Assembly (NCBI RefSeq): GCF_002742625.1
Contig: NZ_PEBF01000001.1
Location: 2,418,001-2,482,000, forward strand
Direction of reading: 5' to 3'
DNA length: 64,000 nt
Source of the DNA: Caulobacter sp. FWC2
GTDB lineage: Bacteria > Pseudomonadota > Alphaproteobacteria > Caulobacterales > Caulobacteraceae
Shown: positions 53,793-64,000 of the stretch, piece after piece
Position numbering within the stretch: the stretch's first letter is position 1
Layout of the letters: every line of letters starts with the position of its first letter
Translations under genes and position numbers: made by a program
Notes under the pieces: generated by a model
The model's database searches: none
What the model saw: the letters and a program-made list of their open reading frames with translations, nothing else
What the model was told of the DNA's origin: nothing

Positions 53793-55388
53793 GTGCCGAT
53801 TTCGTACCTCTCCGCCGCCCAGATCGCCGCTCTGTCGGCGTCGACGATCACCAATCTCTCGACCACCAAGCTGGAGACCCTGGCCAGCACCCAGGTCGCC
53901 GCCCTGTCGAACACGGCCTTGGGCAGCCTGTCCGCCAGCCAGGTCTCGGCCCTGTCGAACACCGCCGTGAAGGGCCTGACGGCCACCCAGATCCCGGCCT
54001 TCGCCCCGAACCTGATCTTCGACGCCGAGCAACTGGCGGCGTTCAGCGGCGGTCAGCTGAACGCCCTGACCTCGACCCAGCTGGCCAAGCTGGACACCGA
54101 ACGGCTGGAGAAGCTGAGCGCCGCCCAGATCGGCGCGCTGGACACCACGCACTTCACGGGCCTGGACGGCACCCAGATCACGGCGTTGAACACCACCCAG
54201 GTCAAAAGCCTGACGGCGGCGCAGATCGGGGCCATGAGCCTGGAAGACCTGGGCGAGATGTGGCCCGATCAGTTGCAGGCCTTGTCGCCAACCCAGCTGT
54301 CGGCCCTGCCCGCCACCCTGATCCCGGCCTTGGACGACCTGCAGTTCGCGGCCTTGACGACCAGCCAGTTCAAGGGCCTGACCGCGACCCAGGTCGGATC
54401 GCTGTCGCTGGATCAACTCAGCGACCTCGACACGGACTTCAACGTCTTCTCGGCGGCTCAATTGGCCGGACTGACTGGCGCCCAGACCGACTCCCTGTCC
54501 AACACCCAGTTCTCGGCCCTGACCGCGACACAGTTGGCGGGCCTTTCCAGCAGCGGCTTCACAGGCCTCTCGGCCACCAAGGTCGCCGCCCTGACGGCCA
54601 CCCAGATCGGTGGCCTCACCGCCGCCCAGGTCCGGACGCTGAGCGTCACCGACTTCACCAAGCTGACCCCGACCCAGGTGGCGGGTTTCACGGCGGGCCA
54701 GCTGTCGGCGCTGTCGACCGAAAACTTCAACGCCCTGTCGGCCACTCAGATCGCAGCCCTGAGCTCGACCCAGCTAGCGGGCCTCGCGGCCACCCAGATC
54801 GCCGGCCTGACGGCGACCGACTTCGCCGAGCTGTCGGCCACCCAGTTCCAGAGTCTAAGCTCCAGCCAGATCGGCGGGTTGTCGGCCGAGAATCTGTCCG
54901 GCCTGGACGCGACCGCCTTCCAGACGATCAGCGCGACCCAGATCACCGGACTGACCGCGACCCAGCTGGCCGGTCTTTCGACCACGGACATGGCCGAGTT
55001 CTCGACCACCCAGGTCCGCGCCCTGAGCAGCGGCCAGCTGGGCGCGATCTCAATCACCGACCTGTCGGCCCTGTCGGGCACCCAGGTCGGAGCCCTGACG
55101 ACCAGCGCACTGCGGGGTCTGTCTCCCTATCAGATGCGCAGCTTCTCGCAGGTCGAGTTCAGCCAATTCAGCGTGACCCAGGTCCAGTCGCTGAGCTCCA
55201 CTCAGATCGGTTCGTTGGGCACGACGGTGATCGCGGGACTGACCACGACCCAGGTCAGCTACCTGTTGCCGGCCCAGATCCCAGGCCTGACCCTGAACCA
55301 GCTACAGGCGCTGTCGTCGACCAACCTGGCGTCCATGACCCCGCTGCAGGTCGGCGCCCTGACGCCGACCCAGGTCGCCAGTCTCTAG
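53793..55388 (+). CDS. Octapeptide-repeat protein
   Basis: A 531-residue protein built almost wholly of about 65 tandem eight-residue units with consensus (I/V)xxL(S/T)xTQ, for example VAALSNTA, VKGLTATQ, IAGLTATD. It is rich in Leu, Thr, Ser, Ala and Gln, with no Cys, almost no Lys/Arg and a net acidic charge. There is no signal peptide, TM segment or other domain. Regular spacing of Leu and Ile/Val suggests a solenoid or extended helical array. Similar LTTxQ repeats occur in scattered bacterial surface or secreted proteins, function unknown. The start is GTG 53793. Export by a leaderless route or cytoplasmic scaffolding are both possible. Confidence 0.8.
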   Translation: MPISYLSAAQIAALSASTITNLSTTKLETLASTQVAALSNTALGSLSASQVSALSNTAVKGLTATQIPAFAPNLIFDAEQLAAFSGGQLNALTSTQLAKLDTERLEKLSAAQIGALDTTHFTGLDGTQITALNTTQVKSLTAAQIGAMSLEDLGEMWPDQLQALSPTQLSALPATLIPALDDLQFAALTTSQFKGLTATQVGSLSLDQLSDLDTDFNVFSAAQLAGLTGAQTDSLSNTQFSALTATQLAGLSSSGFTGLSATKVAALTATQIGGLTAAQVRTLSVTDFTKLTPTQVAGFTAGQLSALSTENFNALSATQIAALSSTQLAGLAATQIAGLTATDFAELSATQFQSLSSSQIGGLSAENLSGLDATAFQTISATQITGLTATQLAGLSTTDMAEFSTTQVRALSSGQLGAISITDLSALSGTQVGALTTSALRGLSPYQMRSFSQVEFSQFSVTQVQSLSSTQIGSLGTTVIAGLTTTQVSYLLPAQIPGLTLNQLQALSSTNLASMTPLQVGALTPTQVASL

Positions 55389-55471
55389 GTCCGAAAGCCT
55401 GGGGAAGAGAAAGCGCCTAGACGAACCGCGTCGCCCGGGCGTCTGATGGCGTCTCTCCAAAGAGGCGCTCC

Positions 55472-56008
55472 ATGATCCGTTCCGCCCTTCCCGTTCTCGC
55501 CGCCGCCGCCAGCCTGATGCTAGCCGCGCCCGCCCAGGCGCAGACCGGCCCGCTGGGCGCGATCGGTCTCTGGAAGATCGATCTCGCGGCCTCGCACTTC
55601 AATGAGGCCCTGACTGGCCCGGCGCCGCTGAGCGCGGAACTCGACGTCACCAAGGACGACGGCAGGAGTCTGGCCTGGACGCTGATTGAGGAAGACGAAA
55701 GCGGCCTGGCCGCCATCCAGTTCGCCGACGCCCCCTTGGACGGCACGCCGACCAAGGCCGTGGTCAACACCCAGATCGTGATGATCAGCGTCCGTCGCGA
55801 CGGGACCAGCGGCGTGATCAGCGGCGTGACCAGCGGCGTGACCAGCGGCGTGACCAGCGGCGTGACCGCCGTGACCAGCAACAAGAGCGGCCGCAAGCAG
55901 TCTATGAAGGTCTGGCTCGTGGACGCCAACACGCTGAAGGTCGAACAGGACGTCGACGGCCAACCGGGCCCGCCAGACCAGAGCCTGACCTTCAAGCGCG
56001 TGCGCTAA
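55472..56008 (+). CDS. Hypothetical secreted protein with tandem SGVT repeats
   Basis: A 178-residue protein with a signal peptide ending APAQAQ near residue 24 and a mature domain of alternating short strands (GLWKIDLAASHFNEA, LAWTLIEEDESG, QSMKVWLVDANTLKVEQD) that looks like a small periplasmic beta-barrel or lipocalin-like fold. Residues about 112-131 are five tandem four-residue repeats (Thr/Ile-Ser-Gly-Val) encoded by 12-bp DNA repeats. A GAGG ribosome-binding site precedes ATG 55472. Its end overlaps the convergent LysR gene by 4 bases. Function unknown. Confidence 0.78.
   Translation: MIRSALPVLAAAASLMLAAPAQAQTGPLGAIGLWKIDLAASHFNEALTGPAPLSAELDVTKDDGRSLAWTLIEEDESGLAAIQFADAPLDGTPTKAVVNTQIVMISVRRDGTSGVISGVTSGVTSGVTSGVTAVTSNKSGRKQSMKVWLVDANTLKVEQDVDGQPGPPDQSLTFKRVR
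55805..55864. repeat. Five tandem 12-bp repeats (microsatellite in coding sequence)
   Basis: Five head-to-tail copies of ACCAGCGGCGTG (the second copy begins ATC) at 55805, 55817, 55829, 55841 and 55853. Unit length is a multiple of three, so gain or loss of copies changes repeat number in the protein without shifting frame. Confidence 0.95.
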
Positions 56009-56904
56009 CCTTTGGCTGAAAGCGCCTTGCCCAGATAGTTGGCCAGCACATCCACCCGCGCCGGACGCGGACCGCCGGGCGGCATCACCAGGTGCAAGGC
56101 GATCGGCGCGGCCGTCCAGTCGACCAGGATCGCCTCCAGCCGGCCGTCGGCCACGGCCGGGCCGACGATGAAGTCGGGCAGCACCGCCACGCCGACCCCG
56201 GCGATCAAGGACGGGACCAGCACGTCGCCATTGTTGGCGCGGATCACCGACTTGGGGCGCACCGAGGCTTCCTCGCTGCCTCTCTGGAAGCGCCAGGTCT
56301 CGGGCGCGGCCTGGTGGCCGTAGGTCAAGCCGCGATGCTCGGCCAAGCCCGCCGGATGGCCGGGCCGTCCATGCTTGTCCCAGTAGGCCGGCGCGGCCAC
56401 GACGTGCCTCTTCACGCCCCGCAAGCGGCGGGCGACCAAGGAACTGTCCGGCAGCGATGCCACGCGCAGGGCGAGGTCGAAGCCCATGCCGACAAGATCG
56501 ACCGTGGCGTCCGACAGGTGCAGGTCGACCGAGACGTCGGGATAGGCCTCGAAGAAGCCCGGCAGCACCGGCCCCAGGGTGGTGATACCCAGCGACATCG
56601 GCACGGCCATCCGCACCGTCCCCCGCGGCGCCGAGGACTGGCTGGAGGCCTCCTCCTCGGCGGCTTGCGCCTCGGCCAGCACGCGGCTGGCGCGCTCGAC
56701 CAGGGACTGGCCGGCGTCGGTCAGCGCCAGGCGGCGCGAGGTACGATTAAAGAGGCGCGCGCCGAGACGTTCCTCAAGGCGAGTCACCGCCTTCGACACC
56801 GTGGCCTTGGACATCGCCAGCTCCTCGGCGGCGGCGGCGAACGAGCGCAGTTCCACCACCTTGGCGAACACGGCGAGGCCTTCGAGATCGGGCAGTTTGG
56901 ACAT
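56005..56904 (-). CDS. LysR family transcriptional regulator
   Basis: A 299-residue LysR-type regulator: N-terminal winged HTH (about 1-65, with SFAAAAEELAMSKATVSKAV and RLEERLGARLFNRTSRRLAL) and a C-terminal type 2 periplasmic-binding-like effector domain. It is divergent from the pirin/wrbA pair across 141 bases that contain a palindromic operator-like element (56922-56947), the usual arrangement for a LysR regulator and its target. A redox or electrophile signal is likely from the target genes. Confidence 0.92.
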   Translation of the reverse strand: MSKLPDLEGLAVFAKVVELRSFAAAAEELAMSKATVSKAVTRLEERLGARLFNRTSRRLALTDAGQSLVERASRVLAEAQAAEEEASSQSSAPRGTVRMAVPMSLGITTLGPVLPGFFEAYPDVSVDLHLSDATVDLVGMGFDLALRVASLPDSSLVARRLRGVKRHVVAAPAYWDKHGRPGHPAGLAEHRGLTYGHQAAPETWRFQRGSEEASVRPKSVIRANNGDVLVPSLIAGVGVAVLPDFIVGPAVADGRLEAILVDWTAAPIALHLVMPPGGPRPARVDVLANYLGKALSAKG

Positions 56905-56921
56905 GACGAGAGCTTAGTTTT

Positions 56922-56947
56922 GGAAACGATAAGTTTCAACAGTTTCC
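56922..56947. promoter_or_regulatory. Palindromic operator between lysR-type gene and pirin gene
   Basis: GGAAAC (56922) and GTTTCC (56942) form an interrupted palindrome, and GAAAC-GATAA-GTTTC (56923-56937) is a second, nested one with the T-N11-A style spacing of LysR boxes. It lies 18 bases upstream of the lysR start and about 100 bases upstream of pirin. Confidence 0.55.
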
Positions 56948-57045
56948 ATTTCGGATCCTGTGCGATCCCCTATCTTCTCCTCAACAGGACGCGCCGACGC
57001 GGCGCACCGAGGGCCAAGGCCCAGAGGGAAAGAAAGGTTAGAGCC

Positions 57046-57744
57046 ATGATCGACCGCAGACCGTTCGACAAGCTTGGCGGCGCCAACCACGGTTGGCTGA
57101 ACGCCAAGCACCACTTCTCGTTCGCCAGCTACTACGATCCCAGCAACATGAACTGGGGCGCCCTGCGGGTGTGGAACGACGACGAGATCGCCCCCAACAC
57201 GGGCTTCCCGCCGCATCCGCACAGCGACATGGAAATCATCACCTACGTCCGCGACGGCGCGATCACCCACCAGGACAACCTGGGCAACAAGGGTCGCACC
57301 GAGGCCGGCGACGTCCAGGTGATGAGCGCAGGCACGGGCATCCGTCACTCGGAGTACAATCTCGAGCCGGAAACCACCCGGATCTTCCAGATCTGGATCG
57401 AGCCCAAGACCTTCGGCGCGGCTCCCTCGTGGGGCGCCAAGCCGTTCCCGAAGGGCGACCGCTCGGGCAAGTTCGTGACCCTGGCTTCGGGCTTCAAGGA
57501 TGACGCCGACGCCCTGCCGATCCGCACCGACGCCCGCGTTCTGGGCGCCACGCTGAAGGCCGGCGAAAGCACCACCTACGCTCTGGGCAAGGACCGCAGC
57601 GGTTACCTGGTCCCGGCCGTCGGGGTCGTCGAAGTCAACGGCGTCAAGCTGAACGCCCGCGACGGCGCCGGCATCAAGGACGAGGACGTCATCACCGTCA
57701 CCGCCCTGGAAGACGCCGAACTCGTCCTGGTCGACGCAGCCTAA
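57046..57744 (+). CDS. Pirin family protein (quercetinase-like bicupin)
   Basis: A 232-residue bicupin with the conserved pirin metal-binding motifs HPHSDMEIITYVRDGAITHQD and GDVQVMSAGTGIRHSEYN (three His and one Glu). Bacterial pirins can act as quercetin 2,3-dioxygenases or redox-responsive regulators. It has the ribosome-binding site AAAGG before ATG 57046, is divergent from a LysR regulator and precedes wrbA, a combination linked to quinone/flavonoid and electrophile detoxification. Confidence 0.92.
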   Translation: MIDRRPFDKLGGANHGWLNAKHHFSFASYYDPSNMNWGALRVWNDDEIAPNTGFPPHPHSDMEIITYVRDGAITHQDNLGNKGRTEAGDVQVMSAGTGIRHSEYNLEPETTRIFQIWIEPKTFGAAPSWGAKPFPKGDRSGKFVTLASGFKDDADALPIRTDARVLGATLKAGESTTYALGKDRSGYLVPAVGVVEVNGVKLNARDGAGIKDEDVITVTALEDAELVLVDAA

Positions 57745-57767
57745 GCGCGGCCGTTCCATTCAAGAGC

Positions 57768-57797
57768 CGGCGCGAGGAAACTGAAATCCTCGCGCCG
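57768..57797 (+). other. Hairpin between pirin and wrbA
   Basis: Perfect 11-bp inverted repeat CGGCGCGAGGA / TCCTCGCGCCG around an 8-base loop, without a T-tract afterwards. It may act as an mRNA stabiliser or partial attenuator tuning wrbA relative to pirin. Confidence 0.5.
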
Positions 57798-57834
57798 ACT
57801 TTCCTCCCCGACATTCGTTTCCAAGGAGGCCGCC

Positions 57835-58434
57835 ATGGCCAAGGTTCTCGTCCTCTACTACTCGTCGTACGGCCACATCGAGACGATGGCCAAGGCCGTC
57901 GCCGAAGGCGCTCGCGAAGCCGGCGCTCAGGTCGACATCAAGCGGGTGCCCGAAACTGCCCCGCCTGAAGTCGCCAAGAACGCCCACTTCAAGCTCGACC
58001 AGGAAGCGCCTGTGGCCTCCATCGCCGACCTGGCCGACTACGACGCGATCATCGTCGGCACGGGCACCCGCTTTGGCCGCATGAGCTCGCAGATGGCGGC
58101 GTTCCTCGACCAGGCCGGCGGCCTGTGGGCTCGCGGCGCCTTGCACGGCAAGGTCGGCGGCGCGTTCACCTCGACGGCGACGCAACACGGCGGTCAGGAG
58201 ACCACCCTGTTCTCGATCATCACCAACCTGCTGCACTTCGGCATGGTGATCGTGGGCATGGACTATGGCCACGCCGGCCAGATGACGCTGGATGAAATCA
58301 CCGGCGGCAGCCCCTACGGCGCCACCACCATCGCCGGCGGCGACGGCTCGCGTCAGCCCACCGAGAACGAGCTGACCGGCGCTCGCTACCAAGGTCGCAA
58401 GATCGCGGAAACGGCCGTCAAGCTGCACGGTTAA
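57835..58434 (+). CDS. wrbA: NAD(P)H:quinone oxidoreductase, type IV
   Basis: A 199-residue flavodoxin-fold protein with the FMN phosphate loop [15 protein letters not shown], the [12 protein letters not shown] isoalloxazine loop and the family motif [12 protein letters not shown]. WrbA reduces quinones by two electrons and protects from semiquinone stress. A consensus ribosome-binding site AAGGAGG lies upstream. It follows pirin by 90 bases and ends in a strong terminator. Confidence 0.95.
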   Translation: MAKVLVLYYSSYGHIETMAKAVAEGAREAGAQVDIKRVPETAPPEVAKNAHFKLDQEAPVASIADLADYDAIIVGTGTRFGRMSSQMAAFLDQAGGLWARGALHGKVGGAFTSTATQHGGQETTLFSIITNLLHFGMVIVGMDYGHAGQMTLDEITGGSPYGATTIAGGDGSRQPTENELTGARYQGRKIAETAVKLHG

Positions 58435-58519
58435 GCAACTGCACGGCTGATCCTCTCCCCCCAAGGATCTATAGCCGCAGCCGCCGTCCGCACCCTCCCC
58501 CCAGGCGGACGGCCAACGA

Positions 58520-58551
58520 CCGCCCCGAGGCTCCCCTCCGCCTCGGGGCGG
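58520..58551 (+). terminator. Terminator of the pirin-wrbA operon
   Basis: Perfect 11-bp stem CCGCCCCGAGG/CCTCGGGGCGG with a 10-base loop followed by TTTTCGTTTT on the plus strand. Confidence 0.9.
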
Positions 58552-58564
58552 TTTTCGTTTTGGT

Positions 58565-59491
58565 CTAGTGCGTCGGGTCGAAGTCCGCCTTCGCGCCCGA
58601 CACGTAAGCGTCCCACTCGGCCGGCGTGTGGACGTCCAGGCCCTTATCCCAGGCCGCGCCCATGTAGTAGACGAACGGCTTGCCTGGCTCGACCTTGATC
58701 AGGACGAGATAGTTGTCGAAGTCCTGGCGCACCTCGACGACTGACTTGGGGTCGACCATCAGGGCGATGGCCATCGCGCCCTTTTCCGGATCGGCCGGCT
58801 CCCAGAACGTCACGCGGCCGGGCGCCAGGTCCTTCTTGAACACGCCTGAGCCGCTGGCGCGCTTGCGCTTGCTGATGCCGATGCCGACCACCAGAGGACC
58901 CGGCTTGTCGGAGCTGATGGTGGAGACCATCCGCGTGAAGTTCGTACCCAGCGGCAGGGTGAAGGTCCGCGTCTCCCAGACCTTGCGATCCACATCGACC
59001 GGCCACGGCGCGTAGTCGACGCTGAAGCTGGCCACATCCGGGCCATTCTGGATCATCTTCCAACTGGACCAGTTGCGCGAGGTCCACAGCTTGTTGTCCT
59101 GCCAGACGCCCAGCCCGCCCGCGCCTCGTCCCGTGCCGACGTCGTAGAAGTCCAGGCCTTCGCCGTGGTTCTGGTGCTGGTCGCCGGTCTTCAGCTGGCG
59201 GTCCATATAGGGCCAGCGCTCGCTCTTGCCCCAGGCGTCGATGCCGGAGGTCGACGGCGGCTCGGCCTTCTCCAGGTCGCGGCTGTAGATCCGGTGGGCG
59301 GTGCGGTCGTTTTCCCAGAGGATGTCGTTGAAGCGGTAAGGCGCCAGCACGACGGCGGCGCGCGGCTTCTGGCCCTCGGCGTCGGGCTTCTCCAGGGGCT
59401 TGGCGGGGGCATGCTCCTGGGCGTGAGCGGCGGTCAGCGACAGGGCAAACGCGGCGGCGAGGGAGAGACGCTTCATCATCGGGACGCTCAT
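58565..59491 (-). CDS. DUF4861 family secreted protein
   Basis: A protein of about 308 residues with a signal peptide (MKRLSLAAAFALSLTAAHAQ) and a domain matching DUF4861: FNDILWENDRTAHRIYS, GKSERWPYMDRQ, HGEGLDFYDVGTGRGAGGLG and TSRNWSSWKMIQNGP. DUF4861 proteins are exported and often found with polysaccharide-degradation genes; no activity is established. ATG 59491 lies 1 base after the HbpS-like stop, so the two are probably coupled; ATGs at 59479 and 59476 are alternatives nearer the signal peptide. Confidence 0.8.
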   Translation of the reverse strand: MSVPMMKRLSLAAAFALSLTAAHAQEHAPAKPLEKPDAEGQKPRAAVVLAPYRFNDILWENDRTAHRIYSRDLEKAEPPSTSGIDAWGKSERWPYMDRQLKTGDQHQNHGEGLDFYDVGTGRGAGGLGVWQDNKLWTSRNWSSWKMIQNGPDVASFSVDYAPWPVDVDRKVWETRTFTLPLGTNFTRMVSTISSDKPGPLVVGIGISKRKRASGSGVFKKDLAPGRVTFWEPADPEKGAMAIALMVDPKSVVEVRQDFDNYLVLIKVEPGKPFVYYMGAAWDKGLDVHTPAEWDAYVSGAKADFDPTH

Positions 59492-59492
59492 C

Positions 59493-59951
59493 TCAGTGGA
59501 ACTGCGTGAACTTTGCCAGGGCCGCGCGGGCGCAACCGTCGGCCGTCTCGTGGGTGGTGTCGGCGATCGCCAGGCCGCCGACGACGGTGGTCCCCACATG
59601 CAGCGGCAGCGAGCCGGCGTGCGGGTTCAGGTGGTCGGGATCGGCGGCGATCTTGGCGGCGAACTCGGGATCGGACTTCTGGCGCGGCTCCATGATCGAG
59701 CCGGGCTGGTCGAAGACGACCGCGGCATTGGCCTTACGGGGCGCGGCGATCGGCGGCTTGGGGCTGAGTTCGTCGCGCAGCACCACCAGCGGATTGCCCT
59801 GGGCGTCGACCACGGCGGCCGAGACATGCGCGCCCTGGGCGGCGCAGGCGCCGATGGCGGCCCTCGCCAGATCGATCGCGACGGGAAGCGTCAGGACTTG
59901 AGGTTCAGGCGTCGTCGCCAGACCAGCGGCAAAAGCCAGGATCGTCAACAT
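59493..59951 (-). CDS. GlcG/HbpS family (heme-binding-like) exported protein
   Basis: A 152-residue HbpS/GlcG-fold protein with a short signal peptide-like N-terminus and the family strand-helix pattern LPVAIDLARAAIGACAAQG, VSAAVVDAQGNPLVVLRDE and VVGGLAIAD. The family binds heme or small aromatic ligands; GlcG is an accessory of glycolate operons. It is immediately followed by the DUF4861 gene with a one-base gap. Its precise role is unknown. Confidence 0.8.
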   Translation of the reverse strand: MLTILAFAAGLATTPEPQVLTLPVAIDLARAAIGACAAQGAHVSAAVVDAQGNPLVVLRDELSPKPPIAAPRKANAAVVFDQPGSIMEPRQKSDPEFAAKIAADPDHLNPHAGSLPLHVGTTVVGGLAIADTTHETADGCARAALAKFTQFH

Positions 59952-60039
59952 CGTGCTTCCTCCCAGAAGTCTCGCTTCCGGATATAGCGCGCGGCAAAAA
60001 TTGGTCTAGCCAAATTTTGAAATTGGATAATCCAGCTCG

Positions 60040-60702
60040 TCAGCGAACCCTGGGACGCACCACGGCGACCAGCCAGCCGCCGCCCCAAGGCGTGTTGATC
60101 ACCGCCTCGTCGAGCACCTCGCCCAGGACCTTCAGGCGATGCCAGAGGCGTAGCGGCTTCAGCGCCAGCCACATGGTTAGGCCCACAGCGCCGCCCGGCT
60201 TGAGGTTCGTTTTATAGTGAGCCACTAGGTCCTCGACCTCGCCCAGATGTTCGATGCATTCAGAGAACACCACGACATCGAAGGTCTCGTCGGTCGCGAA
60301 GGTCCGCCCGTCGCCCAGCAGCATCTTGACCTCGCCGATGGCGATCTCGGCCGCGAGACGCACCTCGCCACGCTCGACGGCGGGCCTGGAGAAGTCCACC
60401 CCGACATAGCGGGCCGGCCTGTGCGCGCGCATGGCCTCGTAGAACACGCCCTCGCCCGCCCCGATCTCCAGCACGCGCGGATTGGGCCAGCGGTCGGCGA
60501 TCATGGCGGCCAGCAGGCGGTGGTGGTGACGTTGCTCCGAGCGGTTCAGGCGGTCGTAGATCCCGTCCTGATATTCGGCGTCCCACTTCTCGACAGGCGC
60601 GGCGACGATCGGCTTGCCCCGCTTGCGCATGAACAGCTCGCCCAGCCACGGCCTGTCCAGCGAGAGAAGCTCCGTGAACCGGCGCCAGCGCAGATAGGCC
60701 AT
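60040..60702 (-). CDS. Class I SAM-dependent methyltransferase
   Basis: A 220-residue methyltransferase with motif I VLEIGAGEGVFYEAM, a VGVDFSRPAVERG acidic loop, FDVVVFSECIEHL and the C-terminal NLKPGGAVGLTMW. It starts with a basic N-terminal stretch of about 35 residues. It lies between the HbpS-like gene and ppdK, in the same direction as both but separated from ppdK by a strong terminator, so it should have its own promoter. Target unknown. Confidence 0.82.
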   Translation of the reverse strand: MAYLRWRRFTELLSLDRPWLGELFMRKRGKPIVAAPVEKWDAEYQDGIYDRLNRSEQRHHHRLLAAMIADRWPNPRVLEIGAGEGVFYEAMRAHRPARYVGVDFSRPAVERGEVRLAAEIAIGEVKMLLGDGRTFATDETFDVVVFSECIEHLGEVEDLVAHYKTNLKPGGAVGLTMWLALKPLRLWHRLKVLGEVLDEAVINTPWGGGWLVAVVRPRVR

Positions 60703-60740
60703 AGCATTTCCCCCGAGAGCCCCGTTCCCGGATAGGAAAA

Positions 60741-60768
60741 GGGCCCGGCGCTGTCCAGCGCCGGGCCC
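60741..60768 (-). terminator. Terminator of ppdK (minus strand)
   Basis: A 13-bp perfect inverted repeat GGGCCCGGCGCTG/CAGCGCCGGGCCC with a 2-base centre; on the minus strand it is followed by TTTTCCTATCC. It lies 24 bases after the ppdK stop. Confidence 0.9.
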
Positions 60769-60792
60769 CTTAAATCAAGCCTTGTCGGCCTG

Positions 60793-63480
<2,688 letters not shown>

Positions 63481-63799
63481 ATGCTCTCACCCTGCGATCA
63501 GTGAAGATGGCCGCGCCTCTCTTTGGAGGTCGTCTCGCCCTGGAACAGCGCTGCTTTGTCGTGATCCCGCAGTGCAATATCCGGGCGTCTCAGTAGCACT
63601 TCGCTCAAGAACGCGTCCACTGGCGCTTAGCGTTCCACGGCTCGACACGAGAATTCGGCAAATAATTCCAATGACAACGTTGTCCGACCGAGCCCGCTGG
63701 CGGGGTTTCGAGCAATCTTACGCCAAATTCGCGATGTGAGCCGAAACCGGACGATCACAGCCGCTTGTTTTCGCAGCGCGCAACGCTTCCATTCCGTGC
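63481..63799. other. Divergent promoter region of ppdK and GNAT gene
   Basis: A 319-base spacer without a gene. It contains a perfect 12-bp palindrome GACAACGTTGTC at 63673-63684, about 190 bases from the ppdK start and 115 from the GNAT start, a candidate operator. TTCCAT/ATGGAA repeats (63787-63792 and 63800-63805) surround the GNAT start codon and could fold over it. Confidence 0.5.
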
Positions 63800-64000
63800 A
63801 TGGAACCGCACATTGTCCGACTCGGCACGTCTCGGAATGGGGCGGACGCCATCGCCGACCTGCACACCCGCAGTCGCCAGGTCGCCTATCGCGGTCTCTA
63901 TGGCGACGCCCATCTGGACCACGCGCTGCCGGAGATCTCGCGGACCGTCTGGCGCAAGCGGTTCGAGACCTTCGACCCGGCGACCGACCTGATCCTGGCG
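63800..64000 (+). CDS. GNAT family N-acetyltransferase, N-terminal part (cut by right window edge)
   Basis: The first 67 residues of a frame open to the window end. After a short lead it reads ADAIADLHTRSRQVAYRGLY then LPEISRTVWRKRFE, the usual N-terminal helix pair of GNAT acetyltransferases (IADLHxxSxxxAYxGxxp...W..RF). The acetyl-CoA-binding motif would lie beyond the edge. ATG 63800 was chosen as the only early in-frame start; no clear ribosome-binding site precedes it. Divergent from ppdK. Confidence 0.7.
   Translation, partial: MEPHIVRLGTSRNGADAIADLHTRSRQVAYRGLYGDAHLDHALPEISRTVWRKRFETFDPATDLILA

Noticed and set aside
53094..54461. Open frames opposite and alongside the octapeptide-repeat gene
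   Set aside because: The 24-bp periodicity keeps several frames open; their translations are regular echoes of the repeats, and only the 53793 frame shows normal codon use.

Overview
The window is high-GC DNA with strong third-position G/C bias and many overlapping stop/start codons. It almost certainly comes from the alphaproteobacterium Caulobacter or a very close relative. Supports for this are a PopA-type protein (two receiver-like domains and a degenerate GGDEF domain with an intact I-site), the rlpA-tmk-holB-tatD-metallohydrolase gene run, and a CtrA-like TTGA-N7-TTAA site. All assignments come from reading the sequence; no database search was run.

Region 1 (1 to about 24.6 kb) is a surface-polysaccharide locus. 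It holds a Wza-type export protein (cut by the left edge), a PPP-family phosphatase, a WecA/MraY-type sugar-1-phosphate transferase that would start lipid-linked assembly, five glycosyltransferases, three methyltransferases, an AsnB-type amidotransferase, a fused alcohol-dehydrogenase/Gfo-Idh-MocA oxidoreductase, a heparinase II/III-like protein, WecB and a UDP-ManNAc-type dehydrogenase, a phytanoyl-CoA-type dioxygenase, a polymerase-like membrane protein and a Wzx-type flippase. A plausible reading is a Wzx/Wzy-type capsule or exopolysaccharide containing ManNAc uronic acid, possibly amidated. Inside it, at 18.06-19.71 kb, is a run of small unknown genes led by a LuxR-HTH/transmembrane protein whose linker appears to be overprinted by a separate 106-residue gene.

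Region 2 (24.6-25.7 kb) is a breakpoint. The 3' parts of two oppositely oriented genes (gluconate 2-dehydrogenase subunit 3 on minus, a 2OG-Fe(II) oxygenase on plus) are joined head to head, both without their 5' ends.

Region 3 (25.7-35.4 kb) is a complete minus-strand kdp potassium-uptake operon. In transcription order it is a 27-residue membrane peptide, kdpF, kdpA, kdpB, a 31-residue membrane peptide coupled to the kdpB stop, a TorF-like porin, kdpC, kdpD, kdpE. Tandem 11-bp-spaced repeats lie upstream.

Region 4 (35.4-46.5 kb) is core genome: metallohydrolase, tatD, holB, tmk, rlpA, tRNA-Ser(UGA), an RsmC-like/RsuA-like/TusA RNA-modification run, a YihY/BrkB membrane protein, a CaiB-type CoA transferase, popA and a DsbA-like protein.

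Region 5 (46.5-64 kb) holds a DEAD-box helicase with a long basic tail, a structured intergenic repeat, a BaiN/YhiN flavoprotein, a chemoreceptor, an Hsp70-like ATPase, a 531-residue octapeptide-repeat protein, a secreted protein with a 12-bp microsatellite, a LysR-pirin-wrbA redox module, a DUF4861/HbpS pair, a methyltransferase, pyruvate phosphate dikinase and the start of a GNAT acetyltransferase cut by the right edge.
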